Positions 43,334-51,041 of a stretch of 64,000 nt of DNA are shown here, piece by piece. Source of the DNA: SCUB01 sp041918675 (lineage in GTDB: Bacteria > Pseudomonadota > Alphaproteobacteria > Rhizobiales > Xanthobacteraceae); assembly GCA_041918675.1 (NCBI GenBank), contig JAYRVF010000011.1:124001-188000 (forward strand). The letters run 5' to 3'. Position 1 is the first letter of the stretch. Every line of letters begins with the position of its first letter. Below the pieces are notes generated by a model, which searched no databases, was not told the origin of the DNA, and saw only the letters and a program-made list of their open reading frames with translations. Position numbers and translations under genes: made by a program.

Positions 43334-44599
43334 ATGAGGCGAGTTGTCGTGACCGGCCTTGGCATCGTGTCGCCGCTCGGATGCGGCGTCGAGGCGACAT
43401 GGCGCGGGGTGCTCAACGGGGAAAGCGGCGCGCGCCGGGTCGAGACCTTCGATGTTTCGGACCTGCCATGCCAGATCGCGTGCGTCATCAAGCGCGGCGA
43501 CGGCTCGGACGGAACCTTCAATCCCGACCAGTGGATGGAGCCGAAGGACCAGCGCAAGGTCGACGATTTCATCATCTACGGCATGGCGGCGGCACGCCAG
43601 GCGCTCGACGACGCCAACTGGCATCCGGCCACCGAGGCCGAGCGCATCGCCACCGGCGTGATGATCGGTTCGGGCATCGGCGGGCTGTCCGGCATCGCCG
43701 ACACCGCGATCCAGCTCAAGGAGCGCGGCCCGCGCAAGGTCTCGCCCTTCTTCATTCCCGGCCGCCTGATCAATCTGGTCTCCGGCTACGTCTCGATCGA
43801 ATTCGGATTGAAGGGGCCGAACCACTCGGTGGTCACGGCCTGCTCGACCGGCGCGCACGCCATCGGCGACGCCAGCAGGCTGATCGCGCTGGGCGACGCC
43901 GACGTCATGCTGGCGGGCGGGGCCGAATCCGCGATCTGCCGCATCGGGCTTGCCGGCTTCAGCGCGCTGCGCGCTTTGTCCACCGGCTTCAACGACCGGC
44001 CGACCAAGGCCTCGCGTCCTTACGACAAGGACCGCGACGGCTTCGTCATGGGCGAGGGCGCCGGCGTCCTGGTGCTGGAGGAATACGAGCACGCCAAGGC
44101 CCGCGGCGCGCGCATCCATGCCGAGGTCATCGGCTACGGCCTGTCCGGCGACGCCTATCACATCACCGCGCCGGCCGAGGATGGCGACGGCGCGTTCCGG
44201 TGCATGAGCATGGCGTTGCGGCGGGCCGGCATCGCGGCCGGCGAGCTCGACTACATCAACGCGCACGGCACCTCGACGCCGCTCGGCGACGAGATCGAGC
44301 TCGGCGCGGTGACGCGCCTGGTCGGCGAGGCGGCCCCGCGCATGGCGATGTCCTCGACGAAATCCTCGATCGGGCATCTCCTGGGCGCGGCCGGGGCGGT
44401 CGAGGCGATCTTCGCGATCCTGGCCATCCGCGACAACATCCTGCCGCCGACGATCAATCTCGACAATCCGTCGGTCGAGACGGCGATCGACCTCGTTCCG
44501 CACAAGGCGCGCGCGCGCGAGGTCAACACCGTGCTGTCGAATTCATTCGGCTTCGGCGGCACCAACGCGTCCTTGATCATGCGCCGCGTTCCGAGCTGA
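43334..44599 (+). CDS. fabF: beta-ketoacyl-ACP synthase II
   Basis: The 421-residue condensing enzyme elongates acyl-ACP with malonyl-ACP. Cys170 in GPNHSVVTACSTGAHAIGDA is the nucleophile. The His in NAHGTSTPLGD and the His in KSSIGHLLGAAGAVE complete the Cys-His-His triad. The ATG at 43334 (MRRVVVTGLGIVSPLG) has GGAG eight bases upstream. It leads into mltG, a fabF-mltG arrangement common in bacteria. Confidence 0.96.
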   Translation: MRRVVVTGLGIVSPLGCGVEATWRGVLNGESGARRVETFDVSDLPCQIACVIKRGDGSDGTFNPDQWMEPKDQRKVDDFIIYGMAAARQALDDANWHPATEAERIATGVMIGSGIGGLSGIADTAIQLKERGPRKVSPFFIPGRLINLVSGYVSIEFGLKGPNHSVVTACSTGAHAIGDASRLIALGDADVMLAGGAESAICRIGLAGFSALRALSTGFNDRPTKASRPYDKDRDGFVMGEGAGVLVLEEYEHAKARGARIHAEVIGYGLSGDAYHITAPAEDGDGAFRCMSMALRRAGIAAGELDYINAHGTSTPLGDEIELGAVTRLVGEAAPRMAMSSTKSSIGHLLGAAGAVEAIFAILAIRDNILPPTINLDNPSVETAIDLVPHKARAREVNTVLSNSFGFGGTNASLIMRRVPS

Positions 44600-44739
44600 G
44601 GAATTGTTCGTGCGTTCCCACCTTTCGCCACAATGGGCGATAGGTTGGGCGGTTCCGGCGGGGCTCGCCTGACGGGCGATGCCGCGGGCGATATGGCCGA
44701 CGAGGCGAAGCGAACCAATTTGGAATTGAGGCCGTCGGA

Positions 44740-46194
44740 ATGACAGAGACTCCTCCGTCAGGCGCCGCTCCGGCGCACATTACGCCCAAGAGCCCGCGCG
44801 CCGCGCTCGAACCGGAGAACATTCCCGGGCCGCCCAGGCGCTCGCGCACGGCGCGCCATCCCTTCGTCATCGCCGGCAACGCGATCATCACCCTCCTGCT
44901 TCTGGGCATGGTCGGCGCCGGCGGCCTGTTCGTCTACGGCAAGCAGCGCATCGAGGCGCCCGGACCGCTCGCCGAGGACAAGATCGTCAACATTCCCGCC
45001 CGCGCCGGTCTCGGCGACATCGCCGACCTGCTTCAGCGCGAGGGCGTCATCGAGCCGAACCGCCTGCTGTTCTTCGGCGGCGTGATCGCGATGAAGGCGC
45101 GCTCGGAGCTAAAATCCGGCGAATACCTGTTCGCCAAGAGCGCCAGCCTGCACGACGTCATCGAGACCATGGTCGAAGGCAAGGTGGTGCAGCATTCCTT
45201 CACCGTTCCCGAGGGGCTTACCTCCGAGCAGATCGTCGCGCGCATGCTCGATAATCCGATCCTGGCCGGATCGGTGAACGAGGTCCCGCGCGAGGGGACG
45301 ATGCTGCCGGAAACCTTCAAGTTCACCCGCGGCACGACGCGCGAGCAGCTCATCCAGCGCATGCAGCAGGCGCAGCGGCGGCTGGTGCAGGAAATCTGGG
45401 AGCGGCGCAATCCCGACATACCGATCCGCTCGCCCGAGCAACTCGTCACGCTCGCCTCGATCGTCGAGAAGGAAACGTCGCGCACGGAGGAGCGCACGCG
45501 CGTGGCTTCGGTGTTCACCAACCGGCTGCGCCAGAAGGTCAAGCTACAGTCCGACCCCACCATCATCTACGGCATGGTCGGCGGCAAGGGGACGCTCGGC
45601 CGGCCGATCAAGCGCAGCGAAATCCATCAGCCGAGCCCGTACAACACCTACGTCATCGACGGCCTGCCGCCGGGACCGATCGCCAATCCCGGCCGCGCCT
45701 CGCTGGAGGCGGCCGCCAATCCGGCGCGCACGCGCGATCTGTTCTTCGTCGCCGACGGCTCCGGCGGCCACACCTTCAGCGAAACCTATGACGCGCACCG
45801 GCGCAGCGTCGCCAAGCTGCGCACCATCGAAAAGCGCCAGCGCGTCGACGCGGTCGAGGATGACGACGACGAGCCGGCCACGCCCGGCGCCGACGCGACC
45901 GCGACGAGCGGCTCCGGCATGAATTCGCCGACCGCGCGAACCCCGGCGGCGACGCCCAAACAGGCCGCGCCGGCGGCGACGCCCGCGGCCGCGCCGAAAC
46001 AGGCCGCGCCCGCCACGGCCCAGAAGCCCGCGCCGACCGCGCAGGCCAAGCCGACAGCGCTCAAGCTCGTGCCGTCGTCCACCAAGAACAACAAGAAGAA
46101 GGACGCCGCGCGTCAGCGGTCGGCGGCTCCGCCCGCCGAGGCGGCCGAACAGCCGGCCCAGGAGCAGGAAACCGGCGAAACGCAAACGCAATAG
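44740..46194 (+). CDS. mltG: endolytic peptidoglycan transglycosylase MltG (YceG-like)
   Basis: The 484-residue protein has a cytoplasmic N-terminus, one membrane helix (about 43-66), a LysM-like region and the YceG catalytic domain. TLASIVEKETS near residue 240 contains the catalytic Glu, and QSDPTIIYG, INGLPPGPI-like DGLPPGPIANPG and ADGSGGHTFSETYDAH follow. MltG cuts nascent glycan strands and is thought to end their synthesis. The last ~100 residues are Ala/Pro/Gln/Lys-rich with AAPAATP-type repeats and have no counterpart in E. coli. Confidence 0.94.
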   Translation: MTETPPSGAAPAHITPKSPRAALEPENIPGPPRRSRTARHPFVIAGNAIITLLLLGMVGAGGLFVYGKQRIEAPGPLAEDKIVNIPARAGLGDIADLLQREGVIEPNRLLFFGGVIAMKARSELKSGEYLFAKSASLHDVIETMVEGKVVQHSFTVPEGLTSEQIVARMLDNPILAGSVNEVPREGTMLPETFKFTRGTTREQLIQRMQQAQRRLVQEIWERRNPDIPIRSPEQLVTLASIVEKETSRTEERTRVASVFTNRLRQKVKLQSDPTIIYGMVGGKGTLGRPIKRSEIHQPSPYNTYVIDGLPPGPIANPGRASLEAAANPARTRDLFFVADGSGGHTFSETYDAHRRSVAKLRTIEKRQRVDAVEDDDDEPATPGADATATSGSGMNSPTARTPAATPKQAAPAATPAAAPKQAAPATAQKPAPTAQAKPTALKLVPSSTKNNKKKDAARQRSAAPPAEAAEQPAQEQETGETQTQ

Positions 46195-46336
46195 GCCCGC
46201 GAGCCGCTCGCCGGCGCCGCGCCGGGCCGCCTCACGCCGCTTCATGCGCCCGCCCGCCTCCGGCGGCGATTTCACTTCGCGGGAATCTGCACTATGGTCG
46301 CGCGGCGTCCCAGCGGGCGCGCGAACGCCCCCGACC

Positions 46337-46456
46337 GCATCGCACATGATTCATCACACCGGACTTCATCACCCCCGACTTCATCACACCCGACTTTGTC
46401 GCACGCGACTTCATCACACACGAATTCATCGCCCATGACTTCCTCACCCACGACCG
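46337..46456. repeat. about eight 15-bp tandem repeats at the 5' end of yicC
   Basis: Units start at 46352, 46367, 46382, 46397, 46412, 46427 and 46442, with a degenerate one before. Typical units are CATCACACCGGACTT, CATCACCCCCGACTT and CATCACACCCGACTT. The array is open in the yicC frame and would encode Ser/Thr/His-rich pentapeptides (SHRTS, SPPTS, SHPTL). Confidence 0.9.
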
Positions 46457-47382
46457 CGTCGTCCGAGACCACATCGAGCACGTCGACGCCGAGCACGGCG
46501 CTATCGAGCATGACCGGTTTCGCGCGCAGCCACGGCGCGCACGGCAACTACGCGTTCGAGTGGGAGATCCGGACGGTCAACTCCAAGGGCTTCGACTTTC
46601 GCCCGCGCACGCCGCCGGGGTGGGACGGTATCGAAAGCTCCACCCGCAAGCAGGCGACCGCGGCCCTGTCGCGCGGCGCGGTCAACGCCACGCTTGTTCT
46701 CAGGCGCGTGCATGCGGCGAGCGACATCCGCGTCAACGAGGGGGTGCTGGCTTCGGTTTTCAAGGCTGCGTCCGAGATCGCCGGCAAGCTTGACGCGCCG
46801 CCGCCGACGATCGACGGCATCCTGGCGGTCAAGGGCGTGATCGAGATCAACGAGGCCGAGGATACCGAGGACGAACGCGCCGCGGTCGAGGCCGCCGTCG
46901 CCGCCGCCTTCGCGCGCGCGCTCGACGATCTTCTCGCCATGCGCCGGCGCGAGGGCGAAACGCTCGGGGCGGTGTTGCGGGCGCGGCTCGATGAATTGAG
47001 CGATCTCGCCGCGCGGGCCGACGTCGCGCCCGGTCGCAAGGCGGACGCGGTCAAGGCGCGCGTGGCGCAGCAGATCGACGCGCTGCTCGACGCCTCGCAA
47101 CGCTTCGATCCGGATCGCCTGCATCAGGAGGCCCTGCTGCTCGCCACCAAGGCCGACATCCGCGAGGAACTCGATCGTATCGCCTCGCATGTCGCCCAGG
47201 CGCGCGAACTTCTCGCCAAGGGCGGCGCGGTCGGACGCCGGCTCGATTTTCTGGCGCAGGAATTCAACCGCGAGGTCAACACCTGCTGCTCGAAATCGAA
47301 CGATCTCGAACTGACCAAGATCGGGCTTGAGATGAAGAACGTCGTCGAGCAGTTTCGCGAGCAGGTGCAGAATCTGGAGTAG
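46435..47382 (+). CDS. YicC family endoribonuclease-like protein
   Basis: The conserved protein begins SSMTGFARSHG and contains WEIRTVNSKGFDFRPRTPPG. It ends with the family hallmark EFNREVNTCCSKSNDLELTKIGLEMKNVVEQFREQVQN (conserved span about 47259-47376). E. coli YicC is an RNase that targets small RNA. The N-terminus is uncertain: ATGs exist at 46294, 46435 and 46510, and the first two put a repeat-encoded Ser/Thr-rich extension before the family start. None has a strong ribosome-binding site. gmk follows after 3 nt, as in many bacteria. Confidence 0.85.
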   Translation: MTSSPTTASSETTSSTSTPSTALSSMTGFARSHGAHGNYAFEWEIRTVNSKGFDFRPRTPPGWDGIESSTRKQATAALSRGAVNATLVLRRVHAASDIRVNEGVLASVFKAASEIAGKLDAPPPTIDGILAVKGVIEINEAEDTEDERAAVEAAVAAAFARALDDLLAMRRREGETLGAVLRARLDELSDLAARADVAPGRKADAVKARVAQQIDALLDASQRFDPDRLHQEALLLATKADIREELDRIASHVAQARELLAKGGAVGRRLDFLAQEFNREVNTCCSKSNDLELTKIGLEMKNVVEQFREQVQNLE

Positions 47383-47385
47383 GGC

Positions 47386-48039
47386 ATGGGCGCGGGGGAT
47401 TCGCGGAACGGAACGGTGCGGCGCAGGGGCATGATGTTCGTCTTGTCCTCGCCCTCGGGCGCGGGCAAGACGACGCTGTCGCGCCTGCTGCTCGCCCGGG
47501 TCGACGGCCTGCGCATGTCGGTGTCGTGCACGACGCGGCCGATGCGGCCGGGCGAGGTCGACGGCCGCGACTACACCTTCATCGACAAGGCGCGGTTCGA
47601 GGCGATGGCGCAGGCCGGCGAGTTCCTGGAATCGGCGACCGTATTCGGCAACAGCTACGGCACGCCGCGCGCGCCGGTGGACGCCGCGCTCGCCGCCGGC
47701 GAGGACATCCTGTTCGACATCGACTGGCAGGGCACGCAGCAGATCCGCGATCGGGCGCCGAGCGACGTCGTCGGCGTCTTCATCCTGCCGCCGTCGGTCG
47801 CCGCGCTCGAACAGCGGCTGCGCGGGCGCGCTCAGGACAGCGACGATGTCATCCGCGGCCGCATGAGCCGCGCCGACGAGGAGATGAGCCACTATCCCGA
47901 ATACGACTACGTCGTCGTCAACAGCGACGTCGAGGAGACCTTCGAGGCGGTGAAGGCGATCCTTCAGGCCGAGCGGCTGCGGCGCGAGCGCCAGACCGGG
48001 CTCGGCGATTTCGTGCGCCGGCTGCGCGAGAAGATCTAG
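47386..48039 (+). CDS. gmk: guanylate kinase
   Basis: The 217-residue enzyme phosphorylates GMP to GDP. FVLSSPSGAGKTTLSR is the P-loop near residue 18. SCTTRPMRPGEVDGRDYTFI and the ILFDIDWQGTQQIR segment bind GMP. The ATG at 47386 has GGAG six bases upstream; internal ATGs at 47431 and 47434 lie directly before the core and are possible. Its last 4 nt overlap the convergent rsmA gene. Confidence 0.96.
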   Translation: MGAGDSRNGTVRRRGMMFVLSSPSGAGKTTLSRLLLARVDGLRMSVSCTTRPMRPGEVDGRDYTFIDKARFEAMAQAGEFLESATVFGNSYGTPRAPVDAALAAGEDILFDIDWQGTQQIRDRAPSDVVGVFILPPSVAALEQRLRGRAQDSDDVIRGRMSRADEEMSHYPEYDYVVVNSDVEETFEAVKAILQAERLRRERQTGLGDFVRRLREKI

Positions 48040-48899
48040 CTCGCCGCGCCGGGCGCGGTCGCGGCGACATAGGCGCGGGCGAGCGCGACGAATCCTTCCA
48101 CCGGTATGGTTTCCGCGCGCGCCGTCGCCTCGATGCCGGCCGCCTCCAGCAGCGCCGCGGTGTCGCGGCCGAGCGATTTCAGGCTCTGGCGCAACATCTT
48201 GCGGCGCTGGCCGAAAGCCGCCTCGCTCACGCGTTCGAGCGCGGCGCGATCGCAGGGCGCGGGCGCCGCGCGCGGAACGAAGCGCACGACCGATGAGGTG
48301 ACCTTCGGCGGCGGCACGAACGCGGACGGGCCGACATCGAACAGGATCTTCGCCTCGCAGCGCCAGCCGGTGAGCACCGACAATCGGCCATAGGCGTCCT
48401 CGCCCGCGCGCGCCACCAGCCGCTCGGCGACCTCGCGCTGAAACATCAACACCATCATGTCGTACCAGGGCGGCCACGGCTCGGTCGTGAGCCAGTCGAG
48501 CAGCAGAAGCGTCGCGATGTTGTAGGGCAGGTTGGCGACGATGCGCGCGCGCGCGCCGTCAAGCAGCGGACGCGGATCGAAGCCGCGCGCGTCGGCGTGG
48601 ACGATGTCGAGCCGGCTGGGATAATGCGCGGCGATTTCCTCGAGCGCGGCGATGGCGCGGGCGTCGCGCTCGACGGCGATGACGCGCTTGGCGCCGAGCG
48701 CGAGCAGCGCGCGCGTCAGGCCGCCGGGGCCCGGACCGATCTCGACGATCGTGGCGTCATCGAGCGGGGCGGCGGCGCGGGCGATCCGCGCGGTCAGATT
48801 GAGGTCCATCAGGAAGTTCTGGCCGAGCGATTTGCGCGCCGACAGATCGTGGCGACGGATGACGTCGCGCAGCGGCGGCAGCGTATCGATCGCGCTCAT
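48036..48899 (-). CDS. rsmA: 16S rRNA dimethyladenosine transferase RsmA (KsgA)
   Basis: The 287-residue methyltransferase dimethylates A1518 and A1519 of 16S rRNA. LGQNFLMDLNLTARIARAA, VEIGPGPGGLTRALLALGA (SAM loop), and the catalytic NLPYN followed by ATLLLLDWL are clear. The C-terminal RRKMLRQSLK segment is typical. It ends the lptF-lptG-lptD-surA-pdxA-rsmA operon, 7 nt after pdxA. Confidence 0.96.
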   Translation of the reverse strand: MSAIDTLPPLRDVIRRHDLSARKSLGQNFLMDLNLTARIARAAAPLDDATIVEIGPGPGGLTRALLALGAKRVIAVERDARAIAALEEIAAHYPSRLDIVHADARGFDPRPLLDGARARIVANLPYNIATLLLLDWLTTEPWPPWYDMMVLMFQREVAERLVARAGEDAYGRLSVLTGWRCEAKILFDVGPSAFVPPPKVTSSVVRFVPRAAPAPCDRAALERVSEAAFGQRRKMLRQSLKSLGRDTAALLEAAGIEATARAETIPVEGFVALARAYVAATAPGAAS

Positions 48900-48906
48900 G
48901 TCGCGC

Positions 48907-49914
48907 TCACGGGGAGCGCGCGTCGGCGAGGCGTCGGGCGAGCCGCAGCGCCGCGATCAAGCTCGTCGGATCGGCGTCGCCGGTGCCGGCAATGTCGAAG
49001 GCCGTGCCGTGATCGGGCGAGGTGCGCACGAACGGCAGGCCGAGCGTGACGTTGACCGCCTCGTGAAACGCCAGCGTCTTGATCGGGATGAGCGCCTGAT
49101 CGTGATACATGCAGATCGCGCAATCATAGGTTCGGCGCGCGCCGGCGTGAAACAGCGAGTCGGAGGGAAGGGGACCGAACGCGTCGATGCCCTCGGCGCG
49201 CAGGCTCGCGATCGCGGGGCCAACGATCGTTTCTTCCTCGCGGCCGAGCGCTCCCTCCTCGCCGGCGTGCGGATTGAGGCCGCACACGGCAAGTCGGGGC
49301 GCGGCGATGGCGAAGCGCGCGCGCATTTCGGCGGCGACGACGCGCGCCGTCCGCGCGATCAGTTCCGGCGACAGCATCGCGATGGCGTCCCGCAGGGATA
49401 CGTGAATGGTGACCGGCACGACCGCGAGGTCGAGCGACCACAGCATCATGACGGGCATCGGCGGCTTCGCGCCGGGCGGGACGGCGAGCTCGGCGAGAAA
49501 TTCGGTGTGGCCGGGATGATTGAAGCCGGCGCGGTAGAGCGCGGCCTTGGCGATCGGGTTGGTGACGACGGCGCCGGCCGCGCCGGCGATGACATCGGCG
49601 ACGGCGCGACGGATGGAGGCGACCGCCGCCGCGGCGCTCGACGCGTCGGGCGCGCCGGGCGCGGCGTCGGTCCGCGCGCCGCAATCGACGACCGGCAGGG
49701 CGCGCGCGAAATGGCTCGCCGCCGCCGAAGGTTCGGTCTCGACCAGCGGTACATCGAGGCCGAGAGCCTGGGCGCGTCGCGCGATCGCGCCCGGGTCGGC
49801 GACGAGATAGAACGGCGGCACGCCGAGCCGGCTCCGCGCGAACCACGTCGCGAGCGTGATGTCGGGTCCGATTCCCGCGGCCTCCCCGAACGTCAACGCG
49901 AGCGGTCGTTGCAT
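48907..49914 (-). CDS. pdxA: 4-hydroxythreonine-4-phosphate dehydrogenase
   Basis: The 335-residue enzyme oxidises 4-phosphohydroxy-L-threonine in pyridoxal phosphate synthesis. PLALTFGEAAGIGPDI opens the protein. TNPIAKAALYRAGFNHPGHT, GLNPHAGEEGALG and YHDQALIPIKTL hold the metal-binding histidines, and FVRTSPDHGTAFDIAG binds substrate. It starts at the ATG at 49914, 8 nt after the surA stop. The surA-pdxA-rsmA order is the classical one. Confidence 0.95.
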   Translation of the reverse strand: MQRPLALTFGEAAGIGPDITLATWFARSRLGVPPFYLVADPGAIARRAQALGLDVPLVETEPSAAASHFARALPVVDCGARTDAAPGAPDASSAAAAVASIRRAVADVIAGAAGAVVTNPIAKAALYRAGFNHPGHTEFLAELAVPPGAKPPMPVMMLWSLDLAVVPVTIHVSLRDAIAMLSPELIARTARVVAAEMRARFAIAAPRLAVCGLNPHAGEEGALGREEETIVGPAIASLRAEGIDAFGPLPSDSLFHAGARRTYDCAICMYHDQALIPIKTLAFHEAVNVTLGLPFVRTSPDHGTAFDIAGTGDADPTSLIAALRLARRLADARSP

Positions 49915-49922
49915 CGCGTGTC

Positions 49923-50837
49923 TCAGCGAAACTCGATCAGCGCGGACTTGCGGATATCGGCGAGATAGGCCTTGGACTGCTTCTCGAACTTCTGCGCGAA
50001 CAGCTTCTCGCGCGCCTCGCGCTTCTTCGGCGTGTCGGCGGTGGTGGCCTGGCGCGCGCACAGCGCCACCATCTCGACCCCCTGGCGAGTGACCTCGGGC
50101 GGCGTCATCTTGCCGACCGGCGTCTTGTCGAGAACGGCGCGATGGTTGGGCGGCAGATCGGCGGAGACCTTCGTCACCATTTCGCGCACGGCGACGCCGC
50201 GCAGCGCGCGGGCCATCTCGACGGCGTCGTTGCAGCTTTGCGCGCGCTCACGGAGCGCCTCCGCCTCGCGGCGCCGGGCATCGACCGCGGCGGCCGCCGA
50301 TCCGCGCGGCACCACGAGGACGATCGGCCGCAACTGATATTCGAAGTTCTCCTCGCTCGCGCCCTCGGTGCCGGCCGCGGCGGCGAGATCGCGCTCGCCG
50401 ACGATGAGGTTCTGCTGGAACCGTCCGCGCACGAGCTGGTTCCAGACGAAATCGGCCTTGATGCGGGACTTCAGCGTTTCGGGACGGATGCCGGAGCTTT
50501 CGAGCTGGCGGTCTAGCTTTTCGGCCGTCAGGTTCATGCGCGTGGCCATCGACGCGTAGGCGGAGTCGACGTCGCTCTGCTTGAGTTCGAGGCCGAATTT
50601 CTTGGCCTCCTTGAGCTTGAGCTTGTCGTTGATGAGTTCGTCGCGCGCTTCGTCGCGGCTCGGCTTCTTGCGCGTCGAGAGCATGATCAGCTTGGCGCGC
50701 TGCTCGATGTCGATCGCGGTGATCGGCTCGCCGTTGACGAAGACGACGACATTCTGCGCCAGCGCGCGCGAGGACGGCGTCCATCCCGCGAGCAGCGTCA
50801 ACAGTCCGATAGCCATGAGAACCGAGCGTCGAGACAT
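49923..50837 (-). CDS. surA: SurA-like periplasmic chaperone / peptidyl-prolyl isomerase
   Basis: The 304-residue protein has a signal peptide (about 1-27, cleavage after RALA). A SurA N-terminal chaperone domain follows: VVVFVNGEPITAIDIEQRAKL, RDEARDELINDKLKLKEAKK. Only one parvulin-like region follows (LRPIVLVVPRG to MTPPEVTRQGVEMVALC), whereas E. coli SurA has two. It folds outer-membrane proteins such as LptD, its upstream neighbour. The start is the ATG at 50837. A 204-nt gap to lptD contains a GTCACCGG/CCGGTGAC inverted repeat. Confidence 0.88.
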   Translation of the reverse strand: MSRRSVLMAIGLLTLLAGWTPSSRALAQNVVVFVNGEPITAIDIEQRAKLIMLSTRKKPSRDEARDELINDKLKLKEAKKFGLELKQSDVDSAYASMATRMNLTAEKLDRQLESSGIRPETLKSRIKADFVWNQLVRGRFQQNLIVGERDLAAAAGTEGASEENFEYQLRPIVLVVPRGSAAAAVDARRREAEALRERAQSCNDAVEMARALRGVAVREMVTKVSADLPPNHRAVLDKTPVGKMTPPEVTRQGVEMVALCARQATTADTPKKREAREKLFAQKFEKQSKAYLADIRKSALIEFR

Positions 50838-51041
50838 GCCTGTCGTTCCCTCATGCAATGCGCCCGCGCTCTGGGAGGCTCGCGCCGCCCACGTCACCGG
50901 GGAAGTTGGCGGGCATTGCCTCCGGTGACTTCCAGGTGTTTGTCACGTTCGCGCCGGCCGGGGCGCGCCCCGCCGCGACGACGATCGCGCCGCTCGGGCG
51001 ATCGGCGAGCATGCGTCCGCCACGACCCAGGCGCGCCTCCG

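Noticed and set aside
46337..46456. CRISPR-like appearance of the repeat array
   Set aside because: Units are 15 bp, directly adjacent without unique spacers, and no cas genes are present.
46501..48477. A 658-codon minus-strand frame opposite yicC and gmk
   Set aside because: It runs through the reverse complement of two well-supported genes and then into rsmA in the wrong frame.
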